From: Catellatospora bangladeshensis
Lineage (GTDB): Bacteria; Actinomycetota; Actinomycetes; Mycobacteriales; Micromonosporaceae
DNA: 64,000 nucleotides
Direction: 5' to 3'
NCBI RefSeq assembly: GCF_016862575.1
Contig: NZ_BONF01000008.1
Coordinates: 409,781-473,780, forward strand
Shown: in pieces, positions 47,649-58,355 of the stretch
How positions within the stretch are numbered: the first letter of the stretch is position 1
How the letters are laid out: the number at the start of each line of letters is the position of its first letter
Program-made: the position numbers and the translations under genes
Notes under the pieces: model-generated
What the model was told of the DNA's origin: nothing
Database searches by the model: none
The model's input: only the letters and a program-made list of their open reading frames with translations

Positions 47649-48899
47649 CTACTTGTTGATCTCGGCGAGGATGGCCTTGGCCGCCGCCTCGGCCGCGGTC
47701 TTCGGGTCACCGCCCTTGACGACCGCCACCTCGGCGTTGGCCATCGGGCCCCAGATCGCGCCCATGGCCGGGATGGCCGGCATCGGGATGCCGTTCGCGC
47801 CCGCCTGGATGAACTTCTCCGCGTTCGGGTCCTCGCCCTTGATCTGGTCGGCGGCCGCGGTCAGCGCCGCGGGGCGCGGGTCGGCCTTGTAGAGCGCGAG
47901 CGCCACGTCCTTGTTGGTGACGTAGTTGGCCACGAACTCCTGCGCCAGCACCTTGCTCTTGCCCTTGGCCGCGACGTAGAACGCCTGCACGCCCAGGAAC
48001 GGGGTGGCGGGCTTGCCGCCCTCGAAGCCGGGGACGGCGGTGACGTCGAAGTTGAAGCCGCCCTTCTTGACGTCGTTCATCGACCACGGGCCGGAGATCA
48101 GGAACGCGCACTTCTTCTGGACGAAGGTGGGGATGCCGTTCTCGTTGCCGATCGAGGTCTTGATCGCGCCCTCGCCCTTCTCGCCGAGCGCCTTCATCTT
48201 CTCCAGCGCGGCGATGGACTCGGGGGTGTTGACCGTGACCTTCGACGGGTCCGGGTCACCGGTGGCCGTGGTGCCGAACAGCGAGCCGCCGGCGGCCGAG
48301 AACAGCGGGTAGGTGTGGTAGACGTCGCCGCCCGCGCCGAACGGCACGCACAGGATCTCCTGCACCTTCTTCGCGGCCTTGAGCTCCTTGCCGACCTTGA
48401 CCAGCTCCTCGATGGTCGCGGGGGCGGTGGGCACCAGGTCGGTGTTGCGGATCAGGGCGACGTTCTCCATGGCGTACGGCGCGCCGTAGACCTGGCCGTT
48501 GAACGTCACGGCCTTGAGCGCGTTCGGGTGGAACGCGGCCTTCTGGTCCGCGGTGAGCTGCACCGGGTCGATGGCGCCGTTCTGCACCATGTTGCCGATC
48601 CAGTCGTGCGCGCCGACCATGATGTCCGGGCCGCTGCCCTGCTGCGAGGCGGTGATGAAGGTCTGCTGCTGGTTCTCGCTGATCTCCTTGACCTCGACGG
48701 TCACCCCGTTCTCCTTGCCGAACGCCTCGGCGAACGGCTTGAGCACGGGGGCGCGGGTCGGGTCGGTCCACAGGACCAGCTTGCCGTTGCCCTTGTCCTT
48801 GCTGGGGGTGGCGGCCGGCTCGTTGGTGCCGCCGCAGGCCGCGACGCCGAGCATGAGGCCGGCGGCGGCGACGATCACACCCGCGGTACGGATGCGCAT
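47649..48899 (-). CDS. malE: Maltodextrin-binding lipoprotein MalE
   Basis: 416 residues from ATG with AAGGAG upstream. Lipoprotein signal with lipobox GVAACGG, acylated Cys22. The mature protein is a family 1 solute-binding fold: KLVLWTDPTRAPVLKPFAEAF (in parts), GPDIMVGAHDWIGNMVQ, YGAPYAMENVALIRN, and AFLISGPWSMNDVKK, close to maltose/maltodextrin-binding proteins. First gene of malEFG, divergent from malR across 228 bases carrying candidate operators. Delivers maltodextrins produced by the amylase at 50273. Confidence 0.95.
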   Translation of the reverse strand: MRIRTAGVIVAAAGLMLGVAACGGTNEPAATPSKDKGNGKLVLWTDPTRAPVLKPFAEAFGKENGVTVEVKEISENQQQTFITASQQGSGPDIMVGAHDWIGNMVQNGAIDPVQLTADQKAAFHPNALKAVTFNGQVYGAPYAMENVALIRNTDLVPTAPATIEELVKVGKELKAAKKVQEILCVPFGAGGDVYHTYPLFSAAGGSLFGTTATGDPDPSKVTVNTPESIAALEKMKALGEKGEGAIKTSIGNENGIPTFVQKKCAFLISGPWSMNDVKKGGFNFDVTAVPGFEGGKPATPFLGVQAFYVAAKGKSKVLAQEFVANYVTNKDVALALYKADPRPAALTAAADQIKGEDPNAEKFIQAGANGIPMPAIPAMGAIWGPMANAEVAVVKGGDPKTAAEAAAKAILAEINK

Positions 48900-48962
48900 G
48901 AGAACTCCTTCGAAGAAGGCCGCCCGGGGGCGACCCGGAAGAGGGGTCGGCGCGCACCGCCT

Positions 48963-48976
48963 TGGAAGGTCTTCCA
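48963..48976. promoter_or_regulatory. Candidate operator palindrome upstream of malE
   Basis: TGGAAG-GT-CTTCCA is a perfect 6-bp inverted repeat 63 bases upstream of the malE ATG. A LacI-type repressor or another regulator could bind it; it differs from the TTGCAAG-type half sites at 49051. Confidence 0.45.
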
Positions 48977-49050
48977 GAATCGGTGACGCACCACAGCACC
49001 CCGTTGCCGGGGTTGTGATCCGTGTTACGGAGTTTGTTGCCGGGAGGTTA

Positions 49051-49083
49051 GCAAGGCTTTGCAAGCAATGGAAGACCTTGCAG
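49051..49083. promoter_or_regulatory. Candidate MalR operator cluster between malE and malR
   Basis: GCAAGGCTTTGC (49051-49062), TTGCAAG (49059-49065) and CTTGCAG (49077-49083) form repeated CTTGCA/TGCAAG half sites. Such elements are characteristic of MalR operators in Streptomyces mal promoters. They lie upstream of the malR -10 (TAGAGT, 49116-49121) and about 150 bases upstream of malE. Confidence 0.6.
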
Positions 49084-49127
49084 TGGCGGCGTATCAACAT
49101 CGAGCTTTCTTGGGCTAGAGTGCCGCC

Positions 49128-50144
49128 ATGCGCGCGCGACTCTCTGACATCGCCCAGCAGGCGGAGGTGAGCGAAGCCACCGTCTCCCGGGTGCTGAACG
49201 ACCGGCCCGGCGTCTCCGCCGAGACCCGGCAGGCCGCGCTGACCGCCCTCGACGTGCTCGGCTACGAACGCCCCGCCCGCCTGCGCAAGCGCAGCGCCGG
49301 CCTGGTCGGCCTGGTGGTCCCGGAGCTGGACAACCCGATCTTCCCGGCGTTCGCCCAGATCATCGAGACGACGCTGGCCCAGCAGGGCTTCACCCCGGTG
49401 CTGTGTACGCAGACCCCCGGCGGGGTGACCGAGGACGAGTACGTCGAGATGCTGCTCGACCGGCAGGTCTCCGGCATCGTCTTCGTCTCGGGCCTGCACG
49501 CCGACTCGACCAGCGACCCCGAGCGCTACCGCAAGCTGATCGCCCGGCCGCTGCCGATCGTGCTGGTCAACGGCTACGCCGAGGGCATCGAGGCGCCGTT
49601 CATCTCCTGCGACGACCGGGCCGCCGGCGAGCTGGCCGTGTCGCACCTGGTCGCGCTCGGCCACCGGCGCATCGGCCTGATCTCCGGGCCGGACCGCTAC
49701 CTGCCCGTGCAGCGCAAGATCGAGGGCTACCGGGCCGCCATGCGGCGCCTGCTCAACCTCACCGACGCCCAGATCGACGAGATGATCTCGCTGTCGCTGT
49801 TCGGCGTCGAGGGCGGCGACGCGGCCGCCTCGCGGCTGCTGGACCGCGGGGTGACCGGTTTCGTGTGCGGCTCGGACCTGATGGCGCTGGGCGCGATCCG
49901 CGCGGTGCGCCAGCGCGGCCTGCAGGTGCCCTCGGACGTGTCGGTGGTCGGCTACGACGACTCGCCGCTGATCGCGTTCACCGATCCGCCCATGACGACG
50001 CTGCGCCAGCCCGTCCGGGCGATGGCCGTGGCAGCTGTTCGGGCACTGGTGGACGAGATCAAGGGACACCCCGCACCCCACTCGGAGTACATTTTCCGGC
50101 CCGAGTTGGTGGTCCGCGGCTCCACCGCCGCCCACGCGGAGTGA
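49128..50144 (+). CDS. malR: LacI-family transcriptional regulator, probable MalR
   Basis: 338 residues. The N-terminal helix-turn-helix and hinge are RLSDIAQQAEVSEATVSRVLNDRPGVSAET (in parts). The effector domain is the usual periplasmic-binding fold (GLVGLVVPELDNPIFPAF, GHRRIGLISGP, VPSDVSVVGYDDSPLIAFTDPP in parts). Position between malEFG and two amylase genes, and nearby CTTGCA-type half sites, support control of maltodextrin genes. TAGAGT ends 6 bases before the ATG, so the mRNA is probably leaderless. Confidence 0.92.
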   Translation: MRARLSDIAQQAEVSEATVSRVLNDRPGVSAETRQAALTALDVLGYERPARLRKRSAGLVGLVVPELDNPIFPAFAQIIETTLAQQGFTPVLCTQTPGGVTEDEYVEMLLDRQVSGIVFVSGLHADSTSDPERYRKLIARPLPIVLVNGYAEGIEAPFISCDDRAAGELAVSHLVALGHRRIGLISGPDRYLPVQRKIEGYRAAMRRLLNLTDAQIDEMISLSLFGVEGGDAAASRLLDRGVTGFVCGSDLMALGAIRAVRQRGLQVPSDVSVVGYDDSPLIAFTDPPMTTLRQPVRAMAVAAVRALVDEIKGHPAPHSEYIFRPELVVRGSTAAHAE

Positions 50145-50187
50145 CGGCGCGTCGGTATGACGCATGAAACTTTCTGAAATCCTCTGC

Positions 50188-50210
50188 TTGACTCTTGCGC
50201 AACTTGCGCG
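50188..50210 (+). promoter_or_regulatory. Promoter/operator region of the alpha-amylase gene
   Basis: TTGACT (50188-50193) is a good -35. It abuts TTGCGCAA (50195-50202), and a second TTGCGC follows at 50204-50209. These repeated TTGCGC units may be sites for MalR or a related LacI regulator. No clear -10 hexamer is visible. Confidence 0.45.
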
Positions 50211-50272
50211 ACATCCTTCATAGGTCCACGGCGCGCCCCTCGCGCCGTGACGACCCGTTTCTGGAGGAAGTC

Positions 50273-51691
50273 ATGCGCCGCAGCAGCCGCGCCGCCGCCG
50301 TTCTCGGCGCGGCCGCCACGCTGCTCGCGGGCGCCTGCACCGCGCCCGGTGAGAAACCGCTCTCACCGGTCTCCCCCGCGCCCGCCACGCGGGCCCACGA
50401 CCCGTCCGGCGTGCTGGTGCACCTGTTCCAGTGGCCGTGGGCGGACGTGGCGAAGGAGTGCCCGGCGCTGGCCGCCGACGGCGTCACCGGCGTGCAGCTC
50501 TCCCCGCCGCAGGAGCACGTGGTGCTGCCCGGCCACCCCTGGTGGCAGGACTACCAGCCGGTGTCGTACACCCTGAGCAGCCGCCGCGGCGACCGGGCCG
50601 CGCTGGCCGCGATGGTCCGGGCCTGTCACGCGGCCGGGGTGAAGGTCTACGCCGACGCCGTGGTCAACCACATGACCGCGCAGCAGTCCGGCACCGGCTC
50701 GGCGGGCACCGCGTTCACCCACTACGCCTACCCCGACCAGCCCGCGGGCGCCTTCCACCCGCCCTGCGCCGCGCAGGACTACGGCGACCGCGCCCAGGTG
50801 CAGAACTGCGAGCTGCTCGGCCTGGCCGACCTGGCCACGGAGACCGAGCCGGTGCGCGCGCGGCTCGCGGCGTACCTGAACGACCTGCTCTCGGTCGGCG
50901 TGGACGGGTTCCGGATCGACGCCGCCAAGCACCTGCCCGCCGCCGACCTGCGCGCGATCCTGGACCGGCTGGACCGTCCCGCGACCGTCTGGTCCGAGGT
51001 CCTCTACAGCCCCACCGAGCCGATCCAGCCCACCGAGTACCGCGACCTCGGCGCGACCCTGGAGCCCCGCTACGCCGACACGCTGGGCCGCGCGTTCCGC
51101 ACCGGCTCGCTGGAGTCGCTGGCCGAGCTGGGCGCGCAGACCGGCTCGCCCTTCACCGACCTGCTCCCGCCCGAGGGCTCGGTGGTGTACGTCGACAGCC
51201 ACGACAGCCAGCGCGGCGGCAGCACCCTCAGCCACGCCGACGGCCCCGTGCACACCCTCGCCGTCCAGTTCATGCTGGCCTGGCCCTACGGCACCCCGCT
51301 GCTGATGAGCAGCTTCGCCTTCGACGATTTCGACGACGGCCCGCCGGCCGACGCGTCCGGCCGCACCCTGCCCGTGGAGTGCGACGGCAAGGCGTTCGTC
51401 TGCGAGCACCGGCTGCCGGCGGTCCGGGCGCTGGTGCGGTGGCGCGCAGCCGTCGGCACGGCCCCGGTGACCGGCTGGTGGGCGACGCCCGACGCGATCG
51501 GCTTCGCGCGCGGTGCCGGATACTTCGCGCTGAACCGCGCGACCTCGCCGGTGACCCGTGAGCTCACCGGCGCCCTGGCCCCCGGCCGTTACCGCGACCT
51601 GGTCTCCGGGCAGACCATGGACGTGGCCGAGGGCGGCGCCCTCACCCTGACCGTCCCGGCCGGCGCGGCCGTGGCCCTGCTCCCCTCATGA
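50273..51691 (+). CDS. Lipoprotein alpha-amylase (GH13)
   Basis: 472 residues from ATG, GGAGG 5 bases upstream. The signal peptide ends in LLAGACTAPG with acylated Cys22, so the enzyme is anchored outside the membrane. The barrel has VHLFQWPWADVAKECP, nucleophile in DGFRIDAAKH, acid/base in VWSEVLY, and third acid in VDSHDSQR, as in the animal/actinomycete GH13 alpha-amylase group. It lacks a starch-binding domain. Degrades starch or dextrins to maltodextrins taken up by MalEFG. Follows malR by 128 bases. Confidence 0.93.
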   Translation: MRRSSRAAAVLGAAATLLAGACTAPGEKPLSPVSPAPATRAHDPSGVLVHLFQWPWADVAKECPALAADGVTGVQLSPPQEHVVLPGHPWWQDYQPVSYTLSSRRGDRAALAAMVRACHAAGVKVYADAVVNHMTAQQSGTGSAGTAFTHYAYPDQPAGAFHPPCAAQDYGDRAQVQNCELLGLADLATETEPVRARLAAYLNDLLSVGVDGFRIDAAKHLPAADLRAILDRLDRPATVWSEVLYSPTEPIQPTEYRDLGATLEPRYADTLGRAFRTGSLESLAELGAQTGSPFTDLLPPEGSVVYVDSHDSQRGGSTLSHADGPVHTLAVQFMLAWPYGTPLLMSSFAFDDFDDGPPADASGRTLPVECDGKAFVCEHRLPAVRALVRWRAAVGTAPVTGWWATPDAIGFARGAGYFALNRATSPVTRELTGALAPGRYRDLVSGQTMDVAEGGALTLTVPAGAAVALLPS

Positions 51692-51740
51692 CCGCCAACC
51701 CTGCGCAGCCGCTCCTGCGCGCCCTCGGAAAGGACAGCCA

Positions 51741-53339
51741 GTGACCACGCAGGCAAACGACGACTGGTGGCGCGACGCCGTCGTCTACCAGATCTACCCG
51801 CGCAGCTTCGCCGACGCCGACGGCGATGGCACCGGTGATCTGCAGGGCGTGCGGGGCAAGCTGCCGTACCTGCGGGATCTCGGCATCGACGCGATCTGGC
51901 TGAGCCCGTTCTACACCTCGCCGCTGGCCGACGGCGGCTACGACGTCGCCGACTACCGCGACGTGGACCCGCGCTTCGGCACCCTGGCCGACTTCGACGC
52001 CATGCTGAAGGACGCCCACGCCCTCGGCATCCGGATCATCGTGGACCTGGTCCCGAACCACTCCTCGGACCAGCACCAGTGGTTCCAGCAGGCGCTGGCC
52101 GCCGCGCCCGGCTCCCCCGAGCGCGAGCGGTACATGTTCCGCGAGGGCCGCGGCGAGCACGGCGAGCTGCCCCCGAACGACTGGGAGTCCATCTTCGGCG
52201 GCCGCGCCTGGACCCGCGTCCCGGACGGGCAGTGGTACCTGCACCTGTTCGCACCCGAGCAGCCCGACCTGAACTGGGACAACCCGGAGGTGCGCGCGGA
52301 GTTCCGCGACGTGCTGCGGTTCTGGCTGGACCGGGGCGTGGACGGCTTCCGCATCGACGTGGCGCACGGCATGGTCAAGGCGGAGGGGCTGCCCTCGGTC
52401 GGGCGGACCACCGACGACGGCGGACGCCAGGTCGAGATGCTGGGCAGCGAGCGCCTGCCGTACTTCGACCAGGACGGCGTGCACGACATCTACCGCGAGT
52501 GGCGGCCCATCCTGGACGCGTACCCGGGCGGCCGGATGGCCGTGGCCGAGGCGTGGGTGGAGTCGGCGGAGCGGCTGGCCCGCTACATCGGCCGGGACGA
52601 GCTGCACCAGGCGTTCAACTTCGACTTCATGATGGCCGACTTCGACCCGGCGTCGTTCCGCGCCATCATCGACAAGTCGCTGGCCGAGGCGGACCTCGTC
52701 GGCGCCCCTACCACCTGGGTGCTGTCCAACCACGACAAGTTCCGGCACGTCACCCGCTACGGCGACGGCGAGCTGGGCCTGCGCCGGGCCCGCGCGGCCA
52801 CCCTGCTGATGCTGGCGCTGCCCGGCTCGGCGTACCTCTACAACGGCGAGGAGCTGGGCCTCAACGAGGTCCTCGACCTGCCGGACGAGCTGCGCGAGGA
52901 CCCGTCGTTCAAGCGCACCGGCGAGAGCCGGGACGGCTGCCGGGTCCCGCTGCCCTGGGGCGGCACGCAGTCCGAGGGCTTCCGGTTCAACCCGGACGGC
53001 CAGGGCACGCCGTGGCTGCCGCAGCCGGCCAAGTGGGAGGCGCTGACCGCGCAGGCACAGGAGACCGATCCGGACTCGACGCTGAACTTCTACCGCGCCG
53101 CGCTGCGGCTGCGCCGGGAGCTGCCCGCCCTCGGCGGCGGCCGGGTGGACTGGCTGGACGCGCCCGAGGGCGTGCTGGCCTTCCGCCGCGAGCCCGGCGT
53201 CGTGGTCGTCGTCAACATCGCCGACCGCGTGCTCGACCTCGCCGAGCTGGGCCTGACCGGCGACGTACTGCTCGCCAGCGGCCCGCTGCACACCGACGGC
53301 CGCATCCCCGCGGACACGGCGGTCTGGCTCACCGCCTGA
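51741..53339 (+). CDS. Alpha-glucosidase (GH13, oligo-1,6/alpha-1,4 type)
   Basis: 532 residues from GTG, no signal peptide, so cytoplasmic. Region I is DLVPNHSSDQHQWF, nucleophile in DGFRIDVAHGM, acid/base in AVAEAWVES, and third acid in VLSNHDKFRH. DGDGTGDLQGVRGKLPYLRDLGIDAIWLSP (in parts) is the usual N-terminal signature of subfamilies that release glucose from the non-reducing end. It lies 49 bases after the amylase gene on the same strand. It would process imported maltodextrins to glucose; whether it prefers 1,4 or 1,6 links is not evident. Confidence 0.93.
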   Translation: MTTQANDDWWRDAVVYQIYPRSFADADGDGTGDLQGVRGKLPYLRDLGIDAIWLSPFYTSPLADGGYDVADYRDVDPRFGTLADFDAMLKDAHALGIRIIVDLVPNHSSDQHQWFQQALAAAPGSPERERYMFREGRGEHGELPPNDWESIFGGRAWTRVPDGQWYLHLFAPEQPDLNWDNPEVRAEFRDVLRFWLDRGVDGFRIDVAHGMVKAEGLPSVGRTTDDGGRQVEMLGSERLPYFDQDGVHDIYREWRPILDAYPGGRMAVAEAWVESAERLARYIGRDELHQAFNFDFMMADFDPASFRAIIDKSLAEADLVGAPTTWVLSNHDKFRHVTRYGDGELGLRRARAATLLMLALPGSAYLYNGEELGLNEVLDLPDELREDPSFKRTGESRDGCRVPLPWGGTQSEGFRFNPDGQGTPWLPQPAKWEALTAQAQETDPDSTLNFYRAALRLRRELPALGGGRVDWLDAPEGVLAFRREPGVVVVVNIADRVLDLAELGLTGDVLLASGPLHTDGRIPADTAVWLTA

Positions 53340-53352
53340 TCCGCGAAGAGTC

Positions 53353-53400
53353 AGGAAGGGCACCTTCTACACGGACGTCCGTCAAGAAGGTGCCCTTCCT
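53353..53400. repeat. Palindrome family A, copy 3
   Basis: Perfect 16-bp stem AGGAAGGGCACCTTCT (53353-53368) with 53385-53400. The loop contains a second palindrome, ACGGACGTCCGT. It starts 13 bases after the alpha-glucosidase stop and is likely its terminator. Confidence 0.92.
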
Positions 53401-53436
53401 TTCTCTGGGGTGGTGGCGGTCGGGGAGGATGTGGGC

Positions 53437-54561
53437 GTGGTGGCCGTCGTGGGTTGGGTGCAGCGGATGACCGAGGTCGTCGGCGCACGTTATGACCAGT
53501 ACGTGGACCGTGCCCGCAAGCGGTCCGCGAAGTTCGACCATCTCTGGCGGATGAAGGAGCGCTACGCCGACGTGCTCGCCGGGCGGCTGGCCGCGGCCAT
53601 CGCCTACTACGCCTTCTTCGCCGCGTACGCGATGGCGATGGTGGCGTACGCGGTGCTGGTGAAGGTCTTCTCCGCCAACGCCGACCTGGTCGCCGAGGTC
53701 GACCGCTTCCTCAAGCTCTACCTGCCGTCGATCGACACCGACCAGCTGAAGGCCGCCGCGACGTCGGTCCAGTGGATCGGCGTGATCAGCCTGGTGCTCG
53801 CCGGGATCGGCTGGGTGGACGCGTGGCGTTCCTCGCAGCGCGCGATCTGGGGGCTGGACCAGCACCCCGGCAACTTCCTCGTGCTGCGCCTGACCGACCT
53901 GGGCATGCTGATCGCGCTGGGGCTGCTGATCGCCGTCTCGCTGACCGTGATCGACGGGCTCGACACCATCTTAAACATCATCCCGGAGTCGACCGGGGCG
54001 TACTGGGTCAAGGTCGCGGGTTACGCGGTCGCGGTGCTGGTCAACGCGCTCATCGGGTTCGCGCTGGTCACCGTGCTGCCACGGGTGCACATGACGCCCC
54101 GGCGGCTGCTGCCCGCGGTCGGCATCGTCGGCGTCGGCCTGACCCTGCTCAACTCGGTCGGCCGCTACTTCGTGCAGCGCACGGAGAACAACCCGGCCTA
54201 CGTGGCGGTCGCCGCGTCCGTGGGTCTGCTGCTGTACCTGTACCTGTTCAACCAGGTCGTGCTGTGGGCTGTGGCGTACGCCGCCACGTCCGGCCGGGGC
54301 AAGGTGTTCGACCTGGCCTGGGGGCGCCCCCGCAAGCACCACCTTGAGTGGGTCCCGCCCGCCGACCTGGCGCGGGCCGAGACCACGGCCGAGCTGCGGA
54401 CCGGGATCGAGGCCGCGGCGGAGGAAGCCGAGCGGGCCGCGCGGGAGGACGACGCGGCCGAGCGGGCGGCGCGCCAGGCGGACGCCGACGGCGGCGACAC
54501 GCCCGCGCCGCGCAGGATATCGGCGGAACCTCCCGCCAAAAGGCCGCGCGAAGCTCGATGA
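53437..54561 (+). CDS. YihY/BrkB-family membrane protein
   Basis: About 374 residues. Six helices: AAAIAYYAFFAAYAMAMVAYAVL, SVQWIGVISLVLAGIGWVDAW, LGMLIALGLLIAVSLTVID, VAGYAVAVLVNALIGFALV, LLPAVGIVGVGLTLLNSVG, and VAVAASVGLLLYLYLFNQVVLW (each in part), with the YihY-type RLAAAIAYYAFFA and RAIWGLDQ motifs. Function of the family is unclear. The tail is charged (EAAAEEAERAAREDDAAERAA) and probably disordered. Start uncertain: GTG at 53437 is preferred by a GGGGAGGA 7 bases upstream; GTG 53410 and ATG 53467 are alternatives. Confidence 0.85.
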   Translation: MVAVVGWVQRMTEVVGARYDQYVDRARKRSAKFDHLWRMKERYADVLAGRLAAAIAYYAFFAAYAMAMVAYAVLVKVFSANADLVAEVDRFLKLYLPSIDTDQLKAAATSVQWIGVISLVLAGIGWVDAWRSSQRAIWGLDQHPGNFLVLRLTDLGMLIALGLLIAVSLTVIDGLDTILNIIPESTGAYWVKVAGYAVAVLVNALIGFALVTVLPRVHMTPRRLLPAVGIVGVGLTLLNSVGRYFVQRTENNPAYVAVAASVGLLLYLYLFNQVVLWAVAYAATSGRGKVFDLAWGRPRKHHLEWVPPADLARAETTAELRTGIEAAAEEAERAAREDDAAERAARQADADGGDTPAPRRISAEPPAKRPREAR

Positions 54562-54568
54562 TGGTCGC

Positions 54569-54985
54569 GTGGGTGCACTCGTGACTTTGGAGCTGCCGGC
54601 CGGCGCGCCGCAGCTGGACCTTCCCTGGATCATCACCTTCGGCCCGCTCGACGACGACGAGGAGTGGGAGCCGGTGGTCTGCGGACCGTACGAGCGCCCG
54701 CACGCGCTCGCCCTCGCCCAGCACATCGTGGCCGACGAGGACCTGATGGCGGTCGTGGAGCCACTGCTGCCGGCGATCTCGCTGGAGCAGATCCGCGCCG
54801 AGATCGCCAACGCGCAGGACCTCGCCGCCGAGGCGGCCGACGAGATCGACGACGTGCTCGACGACGACACGGACTCCGACGAGGAGCACGACCACGACCA
54901 CGACGACCACGTGGCCGAGGCTCCCAGCGCCGACGACCTCAAGGCGGGCTTCGCCCGCATCTCCGCCCGCCTCACCGGCTCCTGA
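54569..54985 (+). CDS. Small acidic protein of unknown function
   Basis: About 138 residues from GTG (54569) or GTG (54581). The first 85 residues form an ordered domain (LDLPWIITFGPLDDDEEWEPVVCGPYE in parts), then an amphipathic helix. A very acidic histidine-rich stretch (DDDTDSDEEHDHDHDDH) and a final helix (DDLKAGFARISARLTGS) follow. The His/Asp run could bind a metal. It starts 7 bases after the BrkB-type gene, so they are probably one transcript. I do not recognise the family. Confidence 0.75.
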   Translation: MGALVTLELPAGAPQLDLPWIITFGPLDDDEEWEPVVCGPYERPHALALAQHIVADEDLMAVVEPLLPAISLEQIRAEIANAQDLAAEAADEIDDVLDDDTDSDEEHDHDHDDHVAEAPSADDLKAGFARISARLTGS

Positions 54986-55028
54986 CCCCTCCCGCCCCGC
55001 CCGCCCGCAGGCCCGCGGACAGGCTCAG

Positions 55029-55080
55029 TTTCAGGGAAACTGCACGAAAGACGCCGTTCTTTCGTGCAGTTTCCCTGAAA
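55029..55080. repeat. Palindrome family C, copy 3 (23-bp perfect stem)
   Basis: The arm at 55029-55051 (TTTCAGGGAAACTGCACGAA then AGA) is perfectly complementary to 55058-55080, with loop CGCCGT. This is the longest perfect stem in the window. It lies between two convergent genes. Confidence 0.95.
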
Positions 55081-55108
55081 GTGCAGACCGGAAAGCGGCG
55101 CGCGGCGG

Positions 55109-55630
55109 TCAGCCGCCCAGCGGGTAGTCGCGGATGGGCTGCCAGCGGCCGGTGCCGTTGTGCTCGTAGCGGGTGAAGTGGGCGACGTCGAAGCGGGCCG
55201 TGTAATCGGCCATGCGCTCGAAGACGTCGTCGAGGGCGGGCTCCGGCACGTCGTGGCCGACGGTGACGTGCGGGTGGTACGGGTGCGTCAGCTCGCGCTC
55301 CAGCGGGCCGGTGCGGATCGCCGCGGCCAGCCGCTCGCACTCCACGATGCCGGTGGCCAGTGCCACGAACACCACCCGGCTGACCGGCCGGAACGTGCCC
55401 GTGCCGCGCAGCTGCACGGTGAACGGGGCGTTCTCCACCGCCACCCGCGCCAGCAGCTCGTCGATGCGCCGGTCCAGCTCGGCCGAGACGGCCAGCACGG
55501 TCGGGCCGAGCAGGGTCACGTGCGAGGGGATCAGCGCGGCCAGCGGGTCGCCGGTGGAGGCGCGGGCCGCGTCGAGTTCGGCACCCCACGGTTGCGGGAT
55601 GCCGATCGCGATACCGATGGTGCGCTCCAC
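55109..55630 (-). CDS. 2'-5' RNA ligase/cyclic phosphodiesterase-superfamily protein
   Basis: 173 residues with the two HxT motifs of the 2H phosphoesterase superfamily: SHVTLLG (about 36-42) and PHVTVGHDV (about 120-128). ThpR-type members hydrolyse or ligate 2',3'-cyclic phosphate or 2'-5' linked RNA, but cellular substrates are rarely known. It starts 26 bases after the trpS stop on the same strand, suggesting co-transcription with the tRNA synthetase. Confidence 0.88.
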   Translation of the reverse strand: MERTIGIAIGIPQPWGAELDAARASTGDPLAALIPSHVTLLGPTVLAVSAELDRRIDELLARVAVENAPFTVQLRGTGTFRPVSRVVFVALATGIVECERLAAAIRTGPLERELTHPYHPHVTVGHDVPEPALDDVFERMADYTARFDVAHFTRYEHNGTGRWQPIRDYPLGG

Positions 55631-55656
55631 CGACAGCCTCCGCCCGGGACGTTCCG

Positions 55657-58222
<2,566 letters not shown>

Positions 58223-58224
<2 letters not shown>

Positions 58225-58257
58225 CCGCCGACCGCCGACCGCCGACCGCCGACCGCC
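58223..58257. repeat. Heptamer tandem repeat (GACCGCC x5)
   Basis: Five perfect copies of GACCGCC directly follow the sigma factor stop codon and abut palindrome D3. Confidence 0.95.
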
Positions 58258-58336
58258 ATGATCGCTCGACTTGCCAGGCACATGGGCGTTTGCGCGCTCA
58301 AGATACGCACACCTGCCAGGCAAGTCGGACGATCAT
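58258..58336. repeat. GATC-ended palindrome D3
   Basis: ATGATCG-CTC-GACTTGCC (58258-58275) pairs with 58319-58336 except for the middle three bases. The 43-base interior is long. It lies between convergent genes, 33 bases from one stop and 19 from the other. Confidence 0.85.
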
Positions 58337-58355
58337 GGGGGCGAGCGAGGTCGCC

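Noticed and set aside
46473..48986. Long plus-strand frame opposite malE and malF
   Set aside because: Mirror of the mal genes, with biased composition and no family features.
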